From Ruminiclostridium papyrosolvens DSM 2782 (GTDB lineage Bacteria > Bacillota > Clostridia > Acetivibrionales > DSM-1351): a DNA stretch of 64,000 bases. A program made the position numbers and the translations under genes. Under the pieces are notes generated by a model, which did not search any database, had not been told where the DNA came from, and saw only the letters and a list, made by a program, of their open reading frames with translations. This document shows, one piece after another, positions 35,686 to 44,985 of this stretch. The stretch is from contig NZ_CP119677.1 in the NCBI RefSeq assembly GCF_029318685.1, positions 4,269,001 through 4,333,000 on the forward strand. Reading direction: 5' to 3'. The stretch's first letter is position 1. Every line of letters begins with the position of its first letter.

Positions 35686-36939
35686 TCAAGCTATCTTATG
35701 TTTACGAAATGAATTATAGGCAAAGGGTAATAATATAACAGCTAATGTGCCATATAAAACAGGAAGCACTTCATAAGGTGTAACTACTTTTCCTCCGATA
35801 TCATAAAGTATGTACGTTCTGAATATATTCCACCCTAACAGCATCTGATGTGGTAATATATCAATTATTTTATTCCATACGCTCTCAGTAATCAGGGACT
35901 TACCTATTGTAGCAGGAACCATGATAAATATGAATATCAGGATAATTGTTGCAAAGGAAGTTTTTACTTTTGAAGAAAGAAACATTGTCAGGCTGCCAAT
36001 AAACATACAACCAACATAACCCAAAATCAATACCATCCAAAAAGATTGGATATTCGTAACATGATAAAAACTTTTCCATCCTGAAAAAGATGCTTGAATA
36101 GGGCAATCACCACCTTCAACTCCAAATACCGTAAACATAAAGCAGTAAACTACGCCTGCAGTAATCCAATACACAAGTGAAGCTGACAATAATCCGGCAA
36201 TCAGCTTATATACAATTCCTTTTCTCTTTCCATGCTCAGTGGAAAGTAAAATTGCATCACAGCAGGTTTGATACTCTACAGAGAATATTGGTGCCAACAA
36301 AATACAAATAACAAAGGCCAAAGCGAACAAAACTGTTGCGCTCCTCTCCAAAGCGTTCAACCAGCCATCTGCATAGGAATAATTAAATGGTGTAAATAGC
36401 GTTTGAGCAGAATTAATCAAATAATTTTTTTCGTTTTTTGTAAGGTAGTCTGCTTCCTGAGAAGTCGCTAATGTTTTTATCTGGCCAACCCGATTTGTAT
36501 AAAACGTATTTGCTACATCGGGACTCAACCTGTCAATTAAGTAATAATCATATGAATGAACTTCTCCATAAGATAAATTGATGAGCTCACGGATGTCCAT
36601 AAATCCTTGCTTTCTTGAATATTGCATATTGGAAAGCTTAATGTCTGATTCCTTCATACCTTTGTATTGACTGTTTGAATTGATGGCGCTGTTTTTTGTT
36701 ATAACTTTTCTCACAGTCTCAGGTGATATAATCCCATTCCACTGCATTTTTTCACTTTTCAGCAGCCGTACTGCCTTAATTCCATTAATATGATTTCCTT
36801 CAGCATCAGTATATGAAATCTCTGACAAACAGGAAAACAACATAAATCCCATGCAAATCCCCAGTACTGCCAGACTAATAATTGAACTTTTTTTATAAAA
36901 TATTTTTTTAAGCTCATATTTCAAAATCTGCAATTTCAT
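35686..36939 (-). CDS. ABC-2 type permease
   Basis: A 417-residue protein: one N-terminal helix, a large extracytoplasmic region (about 45-210) and five to six helices in the C-terminal half (FALAFVICILLAPIFSVEYQ is the typical ABC-2 permease motif). It starts inside the ATPase gene (26-base overlap), showing coupling. Belongs to the sigma factor-controlled exporter operon. Confidence 0.85.
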   Translation of the reverse strand: MKLQILKYELKKIFYKKSSIISLAVLGICMGFMLFSCLSEISYTDAEGNHINGIKAVRLLKSEKMQWNGIISPETVRKVITKNSAINSNSQYKGMKESDIKLSNMQYSRKQGFMDIRELINLSYGEVHSYDYYLIDRLSPDVANTFYTNRVGQIKTLATSQEADYLTKNEKNYLINSAQTLFTPFNYSYADGWLNALERSATVLFALAFVICILLAPIFSVEYQTCCDAILLSTEHGKRKGIVYKLIAGLLSASLVYWITAGVVYCFMFTVFGVEGGDCPIQASFSGWKSFYHVTNIQSFWMVLILGYVGCMFIGSLTMFLSSKVKTSFATIILIFIFIMVPATIGKSLITESVWNKIIDILPHQMLLGWNIFRTYILYDIGGKVVTPYEVLPVLYGTLAVILLPFAYNSFRKHKIA

Positions 36940-37801
36940 TCACCTCACCAAAATAATATATAAATAAATCTTCCAAAGCAGGCTCAACTTGGATTGCAGA
37001 ATTTGATGGTTTTGTATCTGATATAATTCGGAGTTCGACCTTGTCACCACAATTCTTCTCATTACTGAATAAATAATTGGAACGCAATTCTTTCACCTCT
37101 TTGAAATCAGTAAGGCAAGTCCATGTCTTGTCTTTTACTTCTGATAGTAACTTTTCTACATCCCCCTGTGCTATAATACTTCCTTCTTTCATTATAAGAA
37201 TTTCTTTTGCTGTAGATTCTAAATCTGACACAATATGTGTAGACAATAAAACTATCCTCTCCTCTGCAATATGGCTTATAAGTGTTCGAAAACGTATTCT
37301 TTCTTTTGGATCAAGTCCTGCAGTTGGCTCATCCAGAATTAAAATTTCAGGATCATTAAGTACTGCCTGTGCAATTCCCAGCCTTCTCTTCATTCCTCCT
37401 GAAAAGGTTTTAATCTTCTTTTTTCTTACTTTTGTCAGCGAGACTACTTCCAGCAGCTCATTTACACGCTTCTTTGCAGTTAAACGTTTTAATCCTTTTA
37501 GTGAAGCTATGTATAGCAAATAATCCTCTGCTGAAAACTCCGGATAATATCCAAATTCCTGAGGCAGGTAGCCTATAATTCTTCTATACCTTTCATCCAT
37601 AGTCCAAATATCTTCCCCATCGTACTGTATTGTTCCACCGGTAGGAGTAATTAAGGTGCACAGCATACGCATGAGTGTTGTCTTCCCTGCACCATTAGCC
37701 CCTAAGAGACCGTATACACCTTTTTCCAATGTAAAGCTAGTACCTTTTACAGCTATATTTTCTTTAAAGCTTTTACATAAATCCTTTACTTGCAGCTTCA
37801 T
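36914..37801 (-). CDS. ABC transporter ATP-binding protein
   Basis: A 295-residue ATPase with Walker A (GANGAGKTTLMR), Q loop (LPQEFGYYP), signature (FSGGMKRRLG), Walker B (ILILDEPTAGLDP) and H loop (LLSTHIVSD), CcmA/NatA-like, with a C-terminal extension of about 80 residues. Its ATG overlaps the stop of the upstream six-helix protein by 4 bases, and the permease gene overlaps its end. Confidence 0.93.
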   Translation of the reverse strand: MKLQVKDLCKSFKENIAVKGTSFTLEKGVYGLLGANGAGKTTLMRMLCTLITPTGGTIQYDGEDIWTMDERYRRIIGYLPQEFGYYPEFSAEDYLLYIASLKGLKRLTAKKRVNELLEVVSLTKVRKKKIKTFSGGMKRRLGIAQAVLNDPEILILDEPTAGLDPKERIRFRTLISHIAEERIVLLSTHIVSDLESTAKEILIMKEGSIIAQGDVEKLLSEVKDKTWTCLTDFKEVKELRSNYLFSNEKNCGDKVELRIISDTKPSNSAIQVEPALEDLFIYYFGEVNEIADFEI

Positions 37802-38556
37802 TTACACACCTCCAAATAACTTCTGCCGGATTCCACAAATCTTTTGCAGGAAAAAATAATATATACTAATGAAAGAATTAAAAGTACACACCAAGTTTTA
37901 GTCTGCAGTAATTCATAAACATGATAATCCTTAACCAGTACATACCAAAAGACTGCACCGCCTATACAGCCGCTTGCAGCTACAAGTTCTGAACTTATTC
38001 TTCTGATGCATAGTAGGGAAAAGCAGATACAACTATTGAAATTAAAAGGGACAAAGAAATAAATTATAGCTTCATAAGGTGAAAATCCACCTGCTTTCAC
38101 TGTTATTACAGTTAGTATGGTCGCTAAGATTAAATCAAGCATACCTACCAGTACAATTCGTGAAAAATATATCTTATTCAAATTAAAATATGTTGAATTT
38201 TCGATTTCATAGGTTTTAGCAGATATATTTTTCCATAGTTCGGGTATAGAAAATATAATTAGCATAGGAGCATAAATTGCGCAATAGGTTATTTTTTTAT
38301 CATTCATACCCTCATAAGAGTTCAAAAACCCCAAACTAATAGCAGCCGCAAAAAATACAACAAGCTGCATAAGCCAATATCGTTTACTCAAAGACAGCAT
38401 TTGCTCAAATAAAAACTCCAGTCCGCTCATGGGTTCAAGCAGCATTTGTCTGTGATACTCCTTTTTAGCAGCATGGATTGTTTCCAGCAGTTTTTTTTCA
38501 TCATACGCCGGAACTTCATACTTAGCTGCTACTCCACGGTCAATATGTGTATTCAT
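37798..38556 (-). CDS. Six-helix membrane protein encoded after an ECF sigma factor
   Basis: A 252-residue protein with a soluble N-terminal 70 residues (YDEKKLLETIHAAKKEYHRQ) followed by six membrane helices. It overlaps the sigma factor gene by 17 bases and the ATPase gene by 4. The position is that of an anti-sigma factor, although no zinc-binding anti-sigma HxxxCxxC motif is present. It is probably a regulator or transporter component; the assignment rests on context. Confidence 0.7.
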   Translation of the reverse strand: MNTHIDRGVAAKYEVPAYDEKKLLETIHAAKKEYHRQMLLEPMSGLEFLFEQMLSLSKRYWLMQLVVFFAAAISLGFLNSYEGMNDKKITYCAIYAPMLIIFSIPELWKNISAKTYEIENSTYFNLNKIYFSRIVLVGMLDLILATILTVITVKAGGFSPYEAIIYFFVPFNFNSCICFSLLCIRRISSELVAASGCIGGAVFWYVLVKDYHVYELLQTKTWCVLLILSLVYIIFSCKRFVESGRSYLEVCK

Positions 38557-39082
38557 AGAAGTCCTCCTTGTCCAACATTTTTTTAAGCATTTTTTTACTT
38601 TCGGAGAGACGATATTTTACTAATGAAATACTTATGCCAAGTATTTCAGAAATTTCTCTTATCTTAAGATTCTGAAAATAATATAAAAGTATTATTTCTC
38701 TGAATTCCTCTGGAAGAGCTGACATCTCCTGCTCAATATATAGCTTAAGAACAATTTCCTTTTGGCCTTCCTTTGTATCAGCCATGGATTCTTCAATGTC
38801 AATGGCTGACAGGTCCTTACGCTTTTTATACTCATTTTTGCACAAGTTTCCGGCAATAACATATAGATAATTTTTTGCCTTCCCTTTATGACTATAGTTG
38901 TTAAAGTGTTTGAATAAATTGATAAATGTCTCCTGTGTAACATCTTCTGCTTGATATTTATCAGATAATTTATAATAACAATACTTATATACTTGTCCAT
39001 AATATTGCTTAACGAAATCATTGACCGCTGTTTCGTCACCCTGCTTCATTCTTAAAATCAGGAAAAAGTCCTTGTCCACCAT
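38540..39082 (-). CDS. ECF-type RNA polymerase sigma factor
   Basis: A 180-residue sigma-70-family protein with region 2 (VNDFVKQYYGQVYKYCYYKL, AEDVTQETFINLF) and region 4 (LPEEFREIILLYYFQN, REISEILGISISLVKYRL). There is no region 1 or 3, so it is an extracytoplasmic-function type. It leads an overlapping operon with a membrane protein, ATPase and permease. AGGAGG lies three to four bases before the ATG; a GTG one codon in is also possible. Confidence 0.9.
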   Translation of the reverse strand: MVDKDFFLILRMKQGDETAVNDFVKQYYGQVYKYCYYKLSDKYQAEDVTQETFINLFKHFNNYSHKGKAKNYLYVIAGNLCKNEYKKRKDLSAIDIEESMADTKEGQKEIVLKLYIEQEMSALPEEFREIILLYYFQNLKIREISEILGISISLVKYRLSESKKMLKKMLDKEDFYEYTY

Positions 39083-39259
39083 TTACCTCCTTTTTTGAAG
39101 ATTAAAAAGTACTTTTCATTATGTATAACAATTTATTTTTAAAAAAAGTCAGAACAAATAATAATTTTTTCAAATTAATAAAAAGGCTAAGCCAATAGGT
39201 CGTTTGCGTTCACCTAAAAACTCTGCCTCTTAATTTATAACTTATACATTAGTACATAC

Positions 39260-40129
39260 TTATTTGTAGTAGTATATATCAAAATTATTCGAATCAAAGT
39301 AAACTACTTCCTTATCAGGATATATCTTTATAGCTTGCATGACGCCAGGTATCAGCACACCATTCTTCCCTTTGTAATTTTCATATTTAGCCTTCCAACC
39401 TATGGGAGTCATAACTCCATTTATCTCCTCTACCTGTCTTTCATCACTTTCAAAGCCCAATAATCTTCCTTGCTCATCGAAGCTAAATACTCCTTCTCCT
39501 TCTACTCCATTATATTTAATCTTTGCTTTTACATGAGTGGAATCAATTTCTTCATATGTTACATAATCGGATAATAATATACTGGGATTTACACCCGCAC
39601 CCTCTGCCAACCAAGATATCAATCCAGCTTTGTACATTTGTTCATTACTGACATCAAATATTTCAATAGCTTTTCCAAGCATGCCTTTCATTCCACCCAC
39701 CCTGTCATCAGAGCAATAATCAATACCGTCAAAAGGAACCCCAAACATACTGGATTTACAAAAAGCACTCCTGAAGGGTTTATCACAGAGTAACCATAAA
39801 TTATATTCCATATCAAGTATAGTACCTTTATTACTGTCAAATACAAACTTTGTGTCGTGAAACACTACATTTACTGCATTATTTTTTTTACTTCCAACCA
39901 ATCCAATGTACTTGCAGTGCCTTTTAAAGGCTTCAGGTAAACTATCCACTTCAGCTTGAGTGCAAACTTCTTCATTTATCGCAATTTCTGAAATCCGCCT
40001 TTTCATATCCTTGTGAAAGGAACTTTCAAACGGAGAATATGGTATATTCCAGTATATTAAAACGATTCCGATTAATACGAAAACAATTCCGATAAAAATT
40101 ATGATTTTATTTCTCCTTTGTACTTTCAT
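39260..40129 (-). CDS. Membrane-anchored DUF6544-like protein
   Basis: A 289-residue protein with one N-terminal helix (about 8-27) and an extracytoplasmic mixed alpha/beta domain (FDVSNEQMYKAGLISWLAEG, VFSFDEQGRLLGFES, IGWKAKYENYK). The pattern fits the DUF6544 family as I remember it. It overlaps the upstream eight-helix gene by 23 bases. Function unknown. Confidence 0.7.
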   Translation of the reverse strand: MKVQRRNKIIIFIGIVFVLIGIVLIYWNIPYSPFESSFHKDMKRRISEIAINEEVCTQAEVDSLPEAFKRHCKYIGLVGSKKNNAVNVVFHDTKFVFDSNKGTILDMEYNLWLLCDKPFRSAFCKSSMFGVPFDGIDYCSDDRVGGMKGMLGKAIEIFDVSNEQMYKAGLISWLAEGAGVNPSILLSDYVTYEEIDSTHVKAKIKYNGVEGEGVFSFDEQGRLLGFESDERQVEEINGVMTPIGWKAKYENYKGKNGVLIPGVMQAIKIYPDKEVVYFDSNNFDIYYYK

Positions 40130-40976
40130 CCGATAACTCCTTATATATTTTTATGTTAAAGAACAAAGCAAATCCGCCTAATGCCACAAAGGACAGAGAC
40201 TTTGTAACTAATACCGGCATTGCAATTTCAGCTCCTGAAGCAACCTGTAATATGGTTTGTGGAATCATCATGATTCCAACTATAATGCAGGTCTTAAGAA
40301 GAATTGCTAAGAGCATTGTCCCCAAGCTTTGTTTCTTCACCAGCAAATACAGGCAAACAAAGCACAAAGGGCTAATGATTCCCATATCTAATACATATGT
40401 TATTTCTGTTGTGTAGACCTCTATAAGCGATAATGTTCCTCCACCAATTAATGTTGGAAGAATATCCGGCAACCATGCAACTAAGAGTGCTAGTCCGCTT
40501 AAAATCAAAAATGCTTTTAATCCTTTTGTAACTTGAATTGTTTGATTCCATTCTATTTTTTTTATATGCTTGAACATTCCAAATAGAGATACTGAAAATA
40601 AAATGATATATGCTATAAATAATCTGTTGTATGTAACTCCAAAGGCAATACTTGCTGCATAATATAAAGCTACCGAGTATACAGAAATCAATTTTAATTC
40701 GTCTAGTGAATTACTACTTTGGGGATATTTAATATATGTATATAAAAACATGGGCACCAGTATAAAAAGTATACAAAAATCTGTTCCAATTAAAATAGGT
40801 GCCTTAAAATAGCTATCAAACGCATATATCCCATATCCATAAATTGATACTGTTTGACCATATTGATTTGTGAAACTGTGGGCATGAGAGAAATCTATGG
40901 ACAAGATACCATGAATCGCAGTAACACATAAAAACAGTAATGTAATTACTGCCAACAAATCTTTTCTTTTTGTCAT
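40107..40976 (-). CDS. Eight-helix membrane protein
   Basis: A 289-residue protein with about eight membrane helices and no recognised catalytic motif. It is co-encoded between a MarR regulator (4-base ATGA overlap) and the DUF6544-like gene (23-base overlap), so the three form one operon. Comparable triplets occur in clostridia; role unknown. Confidence 0.7.
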   Translation of the reverse strand: MTKRKDLLAVITLLFLCVTAIHGILSIDFSHAHSFTNQYGQTVSIYGYGIYAFDSYFKAPILIGTDFCILFILVPMFLYTYIKYPQSSNSLDELKLISVYSVALYYAASIAFGVTYNRLFIAYIILFSVSLFGMFKHIKKIEWNQTIQVTKGLKAFLILSGLALLVAWLPDILPTLIGGGTLSLIEVYTTEITYVLDMGIISPLCFVCLYLLVKKQSLGTMLLAILLKTCIIVGIMMIPQTILQVASGAEIAMPVLVTKSLSFVALGGFALFFNIKIYKELSDESTKEK

Positions 40977-41419
40977 TCTATAATACCTCCAATATTCTTG
41001 TCCATTTTCATTAATGTATTTAAGGTAGTCACAAGATCTTCTCTGGGAATGTTTTTATAAAGCTGTGACATGAAAACTATCGTTTTTTCAGGGTTGGAAT
41101 CTGCCATTCCTTCTAATTTTCCCGTGGACACAAGCAACAATTTCCGTTTGTCCTTGCTGTCCTGTAAAATATTTAAGTACTCTCCTTTGTGTAGATGCTC
41201 TGCCATTCTTTTTACATTCTGATAAGAACAACCAATTAGCTCAGCCATTTCTTTTAGTGTAGGTGGTTCTTCAAACATTCCAAGTGCTATCATCAAAAAA
41301 TGTTGTTTCATTGTAATATCTGTAAACTCTTTGTCACCAATTGTCTGAATTCTGTTTGATAGAGAAAATAGAGTCCCATAAATTGCATATTCTTCACTTA
41401 TACCTTTTAACTTCATATG
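40973..41419 (-). CDS. MarR-family transcriptional regulator
   Basis: A 148-residue winged-helix protein (PTLKEMAELIGCSYQNVKRM is the recognition region; the wing has DSKDKRKLLLVS). The open frame reaches 123 bases further, but GGGGGACAT precedes the ATG at 41419 and the promoter lies inside the extension, so the short form is correct. It should repress its own operon through the palindrome at 41427-41448. Confidence 0.9.
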   Translation of the reverse strand, partial: HMKLKGISEEYAIYGTLFSLSNRIQTIGDKEFTDITMKQHFLMIALGMFEEPPTLKEMAELIGCSYQNVKRMAEHLHKGEYLNILQDSKDKRKLLLVSTGKLEGMADSNPEKTIVFMSQLYKNIPREDLVTTLNTLMKMDKNIGGIIE

Positions 41420-41426
41420 TCCCCCG

Positions 41427-41478
41427 AATACATAACATGTTATGTATTTAATATAGAGCATGTTATATATTATGTCAA
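41427..41478 (-). promoter_or_regulatory. MarR-operon promoter and operator
   Basis: On the minus strand, TTGACA (41473-41478), a 17-base spacer and TATATT (41450-41455) form a near-consensus sigma-A promoter. Just downstream, AATACATAACATGTTATGTATT (41427-41448) is a perfect 22-base palindrome covering the transcription start, followed at once by the ribosome binding site. A half-similar GCATGTTATAT lies between the promoter boxes. This is a textbook layout for MarR autorepression. Confidence 0.85.
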
Positions 41479-41581
41479 TATTTAAAAAATTAAATATAAC
41501 AGTGAACAATGCTGTTGCAAGTGTATTCAAAGCCTGCTCCATAGCGAACTTTCACCGCCTAGCTATGTCCCCGGGTGACAC

Positions 41582-41630
41582 AAAAAAAGAACAGGAGAGA
41601 TATGATTTATACCTCTTCTGTTCTTTTTGT
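41582..41630 (-). terminator. Terminator of the esterase gene
   Basis: AAAAAGAACAG (41584-41594) pairs with CTGTTCTTTTT (41618-41628), with partial GAGA/CTCT pairing inside, and the minus strand continues in TTTTTTTG. It lies 50 bases beyond the esterase stop. Confidence 0.8.
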
Positions 41631-41682
41631 AATATTATTTCACTTTACTTAAAACTTCTTTGCCTTTTTCATCTAAGATGTA

Positions 41683-44064
41683 TTATTTGTTATCTACGAA
41701 TAAATCTGGCAATATATTGTATAAATAACGATCCACGCAGGTCCAGTTATGAGCTCCGCCCTTCAAGGTTATGTAATAGAAGTTACCCTTTCTAAGATCT
41801 GCTGAATAAACAAACGTATCAGTAAGTTTCTTCATTTCAGCAATTTGGGTATTCATTCCACCGTAAGCTAAATCAGCTGTACCTGTTGCACAGAAGATTC
41901 GTATATCATCTTTTGTATAACCCGCTCTTTTAGCGACTTCAGCTAAATACTTAGCTTTGATCTCATCATCGGTTCCTGTGAAATTATATCCTTCTTTCTT
42001 TATTGAGTCTATATCCTGCCAGCACCACAAACTAATTGGAACATAGTATTTAAAGTAGTTTATACTGTAAATGTAGTTATACCAAGTGCAGGCTGAACCC
42101 ATAGAGAATCCGGCAACAGCTCTGTGATTTCTTGCTGCAAGCAAGTCTTTTTCACTGTTGGACTTAGCATATACATTAAATTTTCCTTCGATTGTAGGTA
42201 TGATATCCTTCACTAATTCATTATGGAAATTCTTAATACGGAACATTCCATCTTCCTTCTGTCTTTCAGGAGTGTATGGAGCTGTATTATACCAAGTAGG
42301 AGTAACGATAATCATTGGCTTCATCTTACCGGCAGCAATTAAATTATCAACTGCTCTCATAAGCTCGGAATTCTGACCAACACCGCCAAAAGCAGTATTC
42401 TGACTCTCAGCATTACCATGAATCAGGTATAATATATCATATTTCTTAGTTTTATCGTTGGCATCATATCCGTGAGGAAGGTAAACAAGCATATTCTTGT
42501 CTAAAGCTTTTGCTTCTTGATCGTAAGTATTTGTTTTGTAGTCAACTTTTACGATAGATCCTCTTATGTTCTCAGGATCTGACATCTTGTATGCCTTTGG
42601 TATATCTCTGCACTCTTTTTCATCAAAGGATAAGTCGTTATGTACCAAATTATCAATAGTAGCTTGTAATTTAACGCACAACTCGTCAAATTTTGCTTGT
42701 GTTGAAGCTTTATCAGCAATAGCTAATTCTGAATCTTTAATTAGTTTGTCAACTACATTACCGTTAGAATAACGTTGCAGTTCGATATCCTTTGCACTCA
42801 TAACTAAGGATTTCAAATCATAAAAGTTTGGTTTTGATACTGAATTGAGACCTTTACCGGTTAAAAGCATCTGACCGAACTTTTTAGTATCCTGATAAGC
42901 AGTACCAGTGGAATCAAATATATTCATAGTAGCTATTCTTTTATTTCCTGTTGCATCATTAATCTGACCTTCTATACCCATTACCTTACCGTTTGCCGGG
43001 ATCTCAGATAATGCAACACGTCCTTCGATTACATAACCGCCTGCTACTTTCTTTGCAGCTGAATATAGATTTGTTAAATCACCATGGTCAGTGGATCTTT
43101 CATTTTTAAAATTAATTCTAAACTGACTATCATCGCCTTCATATGTTCCGATTCTCTTATTATCTTGGTCTAAGAAAAATTCAACGCTATCTTTTTCATA
43201 AACATTACCGGAAGCATCTGAAACGTTAGCATCCTTTACTTCAGCCAGGAAATACACAGCCTTATCATCCCACATCACCTTTATGGTTGCTGTTGTATCC
43301 GTACTACCGGAACTTATCTTTGTAAATTTTACAGGTTCAGCTAGCTTCCAAGCATCTTCAATGTCTCCGTCAATACTATCGGGTGAACCATAGTAAGCAA
43401 CAACTCTTCCGTTGGCATCAAAACCATTTGCATCAACTGTAACTCTTTGAGCCTTTTCATAGCCCAGCGTCTGAGCAAGAGTATTTGTTCCGCCGACAAC
43501 CGGTGTATCAAGAGTTTCCTTAAGTGCAGTTACCAAATTAGCATTACTTATCTGACCTTTTACAGTACTTATCTTGGTAAGACCCTTTTCAGCCGCAAAC
43601 TTAATTGTGTTTGCATATGTAAAGTCTTTTCCTGATTTGTAACCTAACGCTTCAAGCATTAGCTTGTAAACCATCTGAGCGGTAGCCGGGCCGTTAGGAT
43701 CAAATTTGCCTCCGCCTACACCAGTCCATCCTAACTGCGGATTAGCCTTAAGATATGCTAAAATATTTCTTCCGTCTTTCCATGCTAATGAATTAGCATC
43801 GGCAAAGTTCTCTTTAGATGAAAATTTAAGAGCCTCAGCATCTAATCCATGCATTTTAAGAATGATTACTGCCACCTGAATTCTTGTAGTTCCTTTTGCA
43901 AGGTAATCAGCATTTACACCATTCCCATCGCCTTTGATTAAATTAATTTTTTCCAAATACTGTGCATCAGCATTAGCGTTACCACTAGCAAATGCAGGTA
44001 CGGAAAGTGTTGCGAGTACACTTATTACCAAGACTATTGCAATTAACTTTTTGAGATTTCTCAT
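41683..44064 (-). CDS. Secreted SLH-CBM9-like-esterase (feruloyl-esterase type)
   Basis: A 793-residue protein: signal peptide (1-27), SLH-like repeats (about 35-210: YLEKINLIKGDGNG, TRIQVAVIILKMHGL), a CBM9-like module (about 220-410: YGSPDSIDGDIEDAWK, VEFFLDQDNKR), a helical linker and a C-terminal esterase D/feruloyl-esterase-type alpha/beta hydrolase (about 500-790) with YLIHGNAES, nucleophile elbow GFSMGS and a His in GGAHNW. It probably removes ester side chains from xylan at the cell surface, with CBM9 holding the polysaccharide and SLH attaching to the wall. Monocistronic: a 920-base gap upstream and a terminator downstream. Confidence 0.88.
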   Translation of the reverse strand: MRNLKKLIAIVLVISVLATLSVPAFASGNANADAQYLEKINLIKGDGNGVNADYLAKGTTRIQVAVIILKMHGLDAEALKFSSKENFADANSLAWKDGRNILAYLKANPQLGWTGVGGGKFDPNGPATAQMVYKLMLEALGYKSGKDFTYANTIKFAAEKGLTKISTVKGQISNANLVTALKETLDTPVVGGTNTLAQTLGYEKAQRVTVDANGFDANGRVVAYYGSPDSIDGDIEDAWKLAEPVKFTKISSGSTDTTATIKVMWDDKAVYFLAEVKDANVSDASGNVYEKDSVEFFLDQDNKRIGTYEGDDSQFRINFKNERSTDHGDLTNLYSAAKKVAGGYVIEGRVALSEIPANGKVMGIEGQINDATGNKRIATMNIFDSTGTAYQDTKKFGQMLLTGKGLNSVSKPNFYDLKSLVMSAKDIELQRYSNGNVVDKLIKDSELAIADKASTQAKFDELCVKLQATIDNLVHNDLSFDEKECRDIPKAYKMSDPENIRGSIVKVDYKTNTYDQEAKALDKNMLVYLPHGYDANDKTKKYDILYLIHGNAESQNTAFGGVGQNSELMRAVDNLIAAGKMKPMIIVTPTWYNTAPYTPERQKEDGMFRIKNFHNELVKDIIPTIEGKFNVYAKSNSEKDLLAARNHRAVAGFSMGSACTWYNYIYSINYFKYYVPISLWCWQDIDSIKKEGYNFTGTDDEIKAKYLAEVAKRAGYTKDDIRIFCATGTADLAYGGMNTQIAEMKKLTDTFVYSADLRKGNFYYITLKGGAHNWTCVDRYLYNILPDLFVDNK

Positions 44065-44985
44065 ACTCTCAAATCCTCCTGATAGAATAAATATTAAGAT
44101 TACCTTTTATAGCCCTGATTTTCATTGAATATCAAAACTATATAATCTATCTTTAAGCAATTACTCCTAGAGCTCTTCAGAGATTGCCTCAAAGATCCTT
44201 CTTCAAGTGTTTCCGCAAAGCCAAACGCAAGTCCTTATTTCTTTATAAAATTCTAATTTTATTTTGCAACTATTACTATTTTTAACTAAATACCATAGCT
44301 TTTGAAGTATAAACGCAACATTTTTTAGCTTCTGACTTAATATGATTGTATTTATCATATTGTCAGGAGATTTTTTAAATTTTTTTTATTTCTTGTACCT
44401 ATTGGAGATTTATATCCGTCATGGGTATAAGAGTTATTTTAGGAATAATTTCACGTATTTTATCCATATTTATACTATCACAAAGTAATTGGAAGCTCAT
44501 TTTAAAAATCATACTATTTGACCTTGTTACAACAGATAGGCACAGTAAATCGGCATTTATCTAGTATTTACATAAAATATTACATTTAATTAACTATTTT
44601 ATAAAAGTTCTATTAAAACTTTTTTTCAGCTAAAATATTTATAATATAAATAAATATTGATTTGGTCCACGTACTCTATCAAACTTAATTGATAGTTTGC
44701 TATGCCCCTTGTAGCTGTTTCTAATGCATTCTTCAATTTTTCGCATTCTTACTTTGATTTAAAATAATTCCGTTAATAACTGCTAAAACAAGGAGTACAA
44801 ACAAAAAAGGTAAACGGATATTCTAAAACAGTGAGTAGAATATTTACTCACTGTTAATATGTTATTGTGTAGCCATATATACAAGTAGAACTCAGGAAGT
44901 ACCAAAATGGTAAATACATTATTTAAGACTAAGGAATAATTTTTTGTCATAAAAACAGCAAAATTTTAAGCAGAAAGACTCAATA
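44065..44985. other. Long gap upstream of the esterase gene
   Basis: No gene is visible in 921 bases, which are mostly AT-rich. One patch at about 44150-44245 is richer in G+C and, on the minus strand, can fold into small hairpins (for example GAG-GCAAT-CTC and an AGAGCTCT palindrome). It sits 90-180 bases before the esterase start and could be a structured leader. I could not match it to a riboswitch class. A palindromic AACTTAATTGATAGTTT-like stretch lies near 44677-44694. The esterase promoter must be within this region. Confidence 0.4.

Noticed and set aside
44200..44240. Possible cyclic-di-GMP riboswitch because of CCGCAAAGCCA on the plus strand
   Set aside because: The orientation is opposite to the only neighbouring gene it could control, and the other conserved parts are absent.
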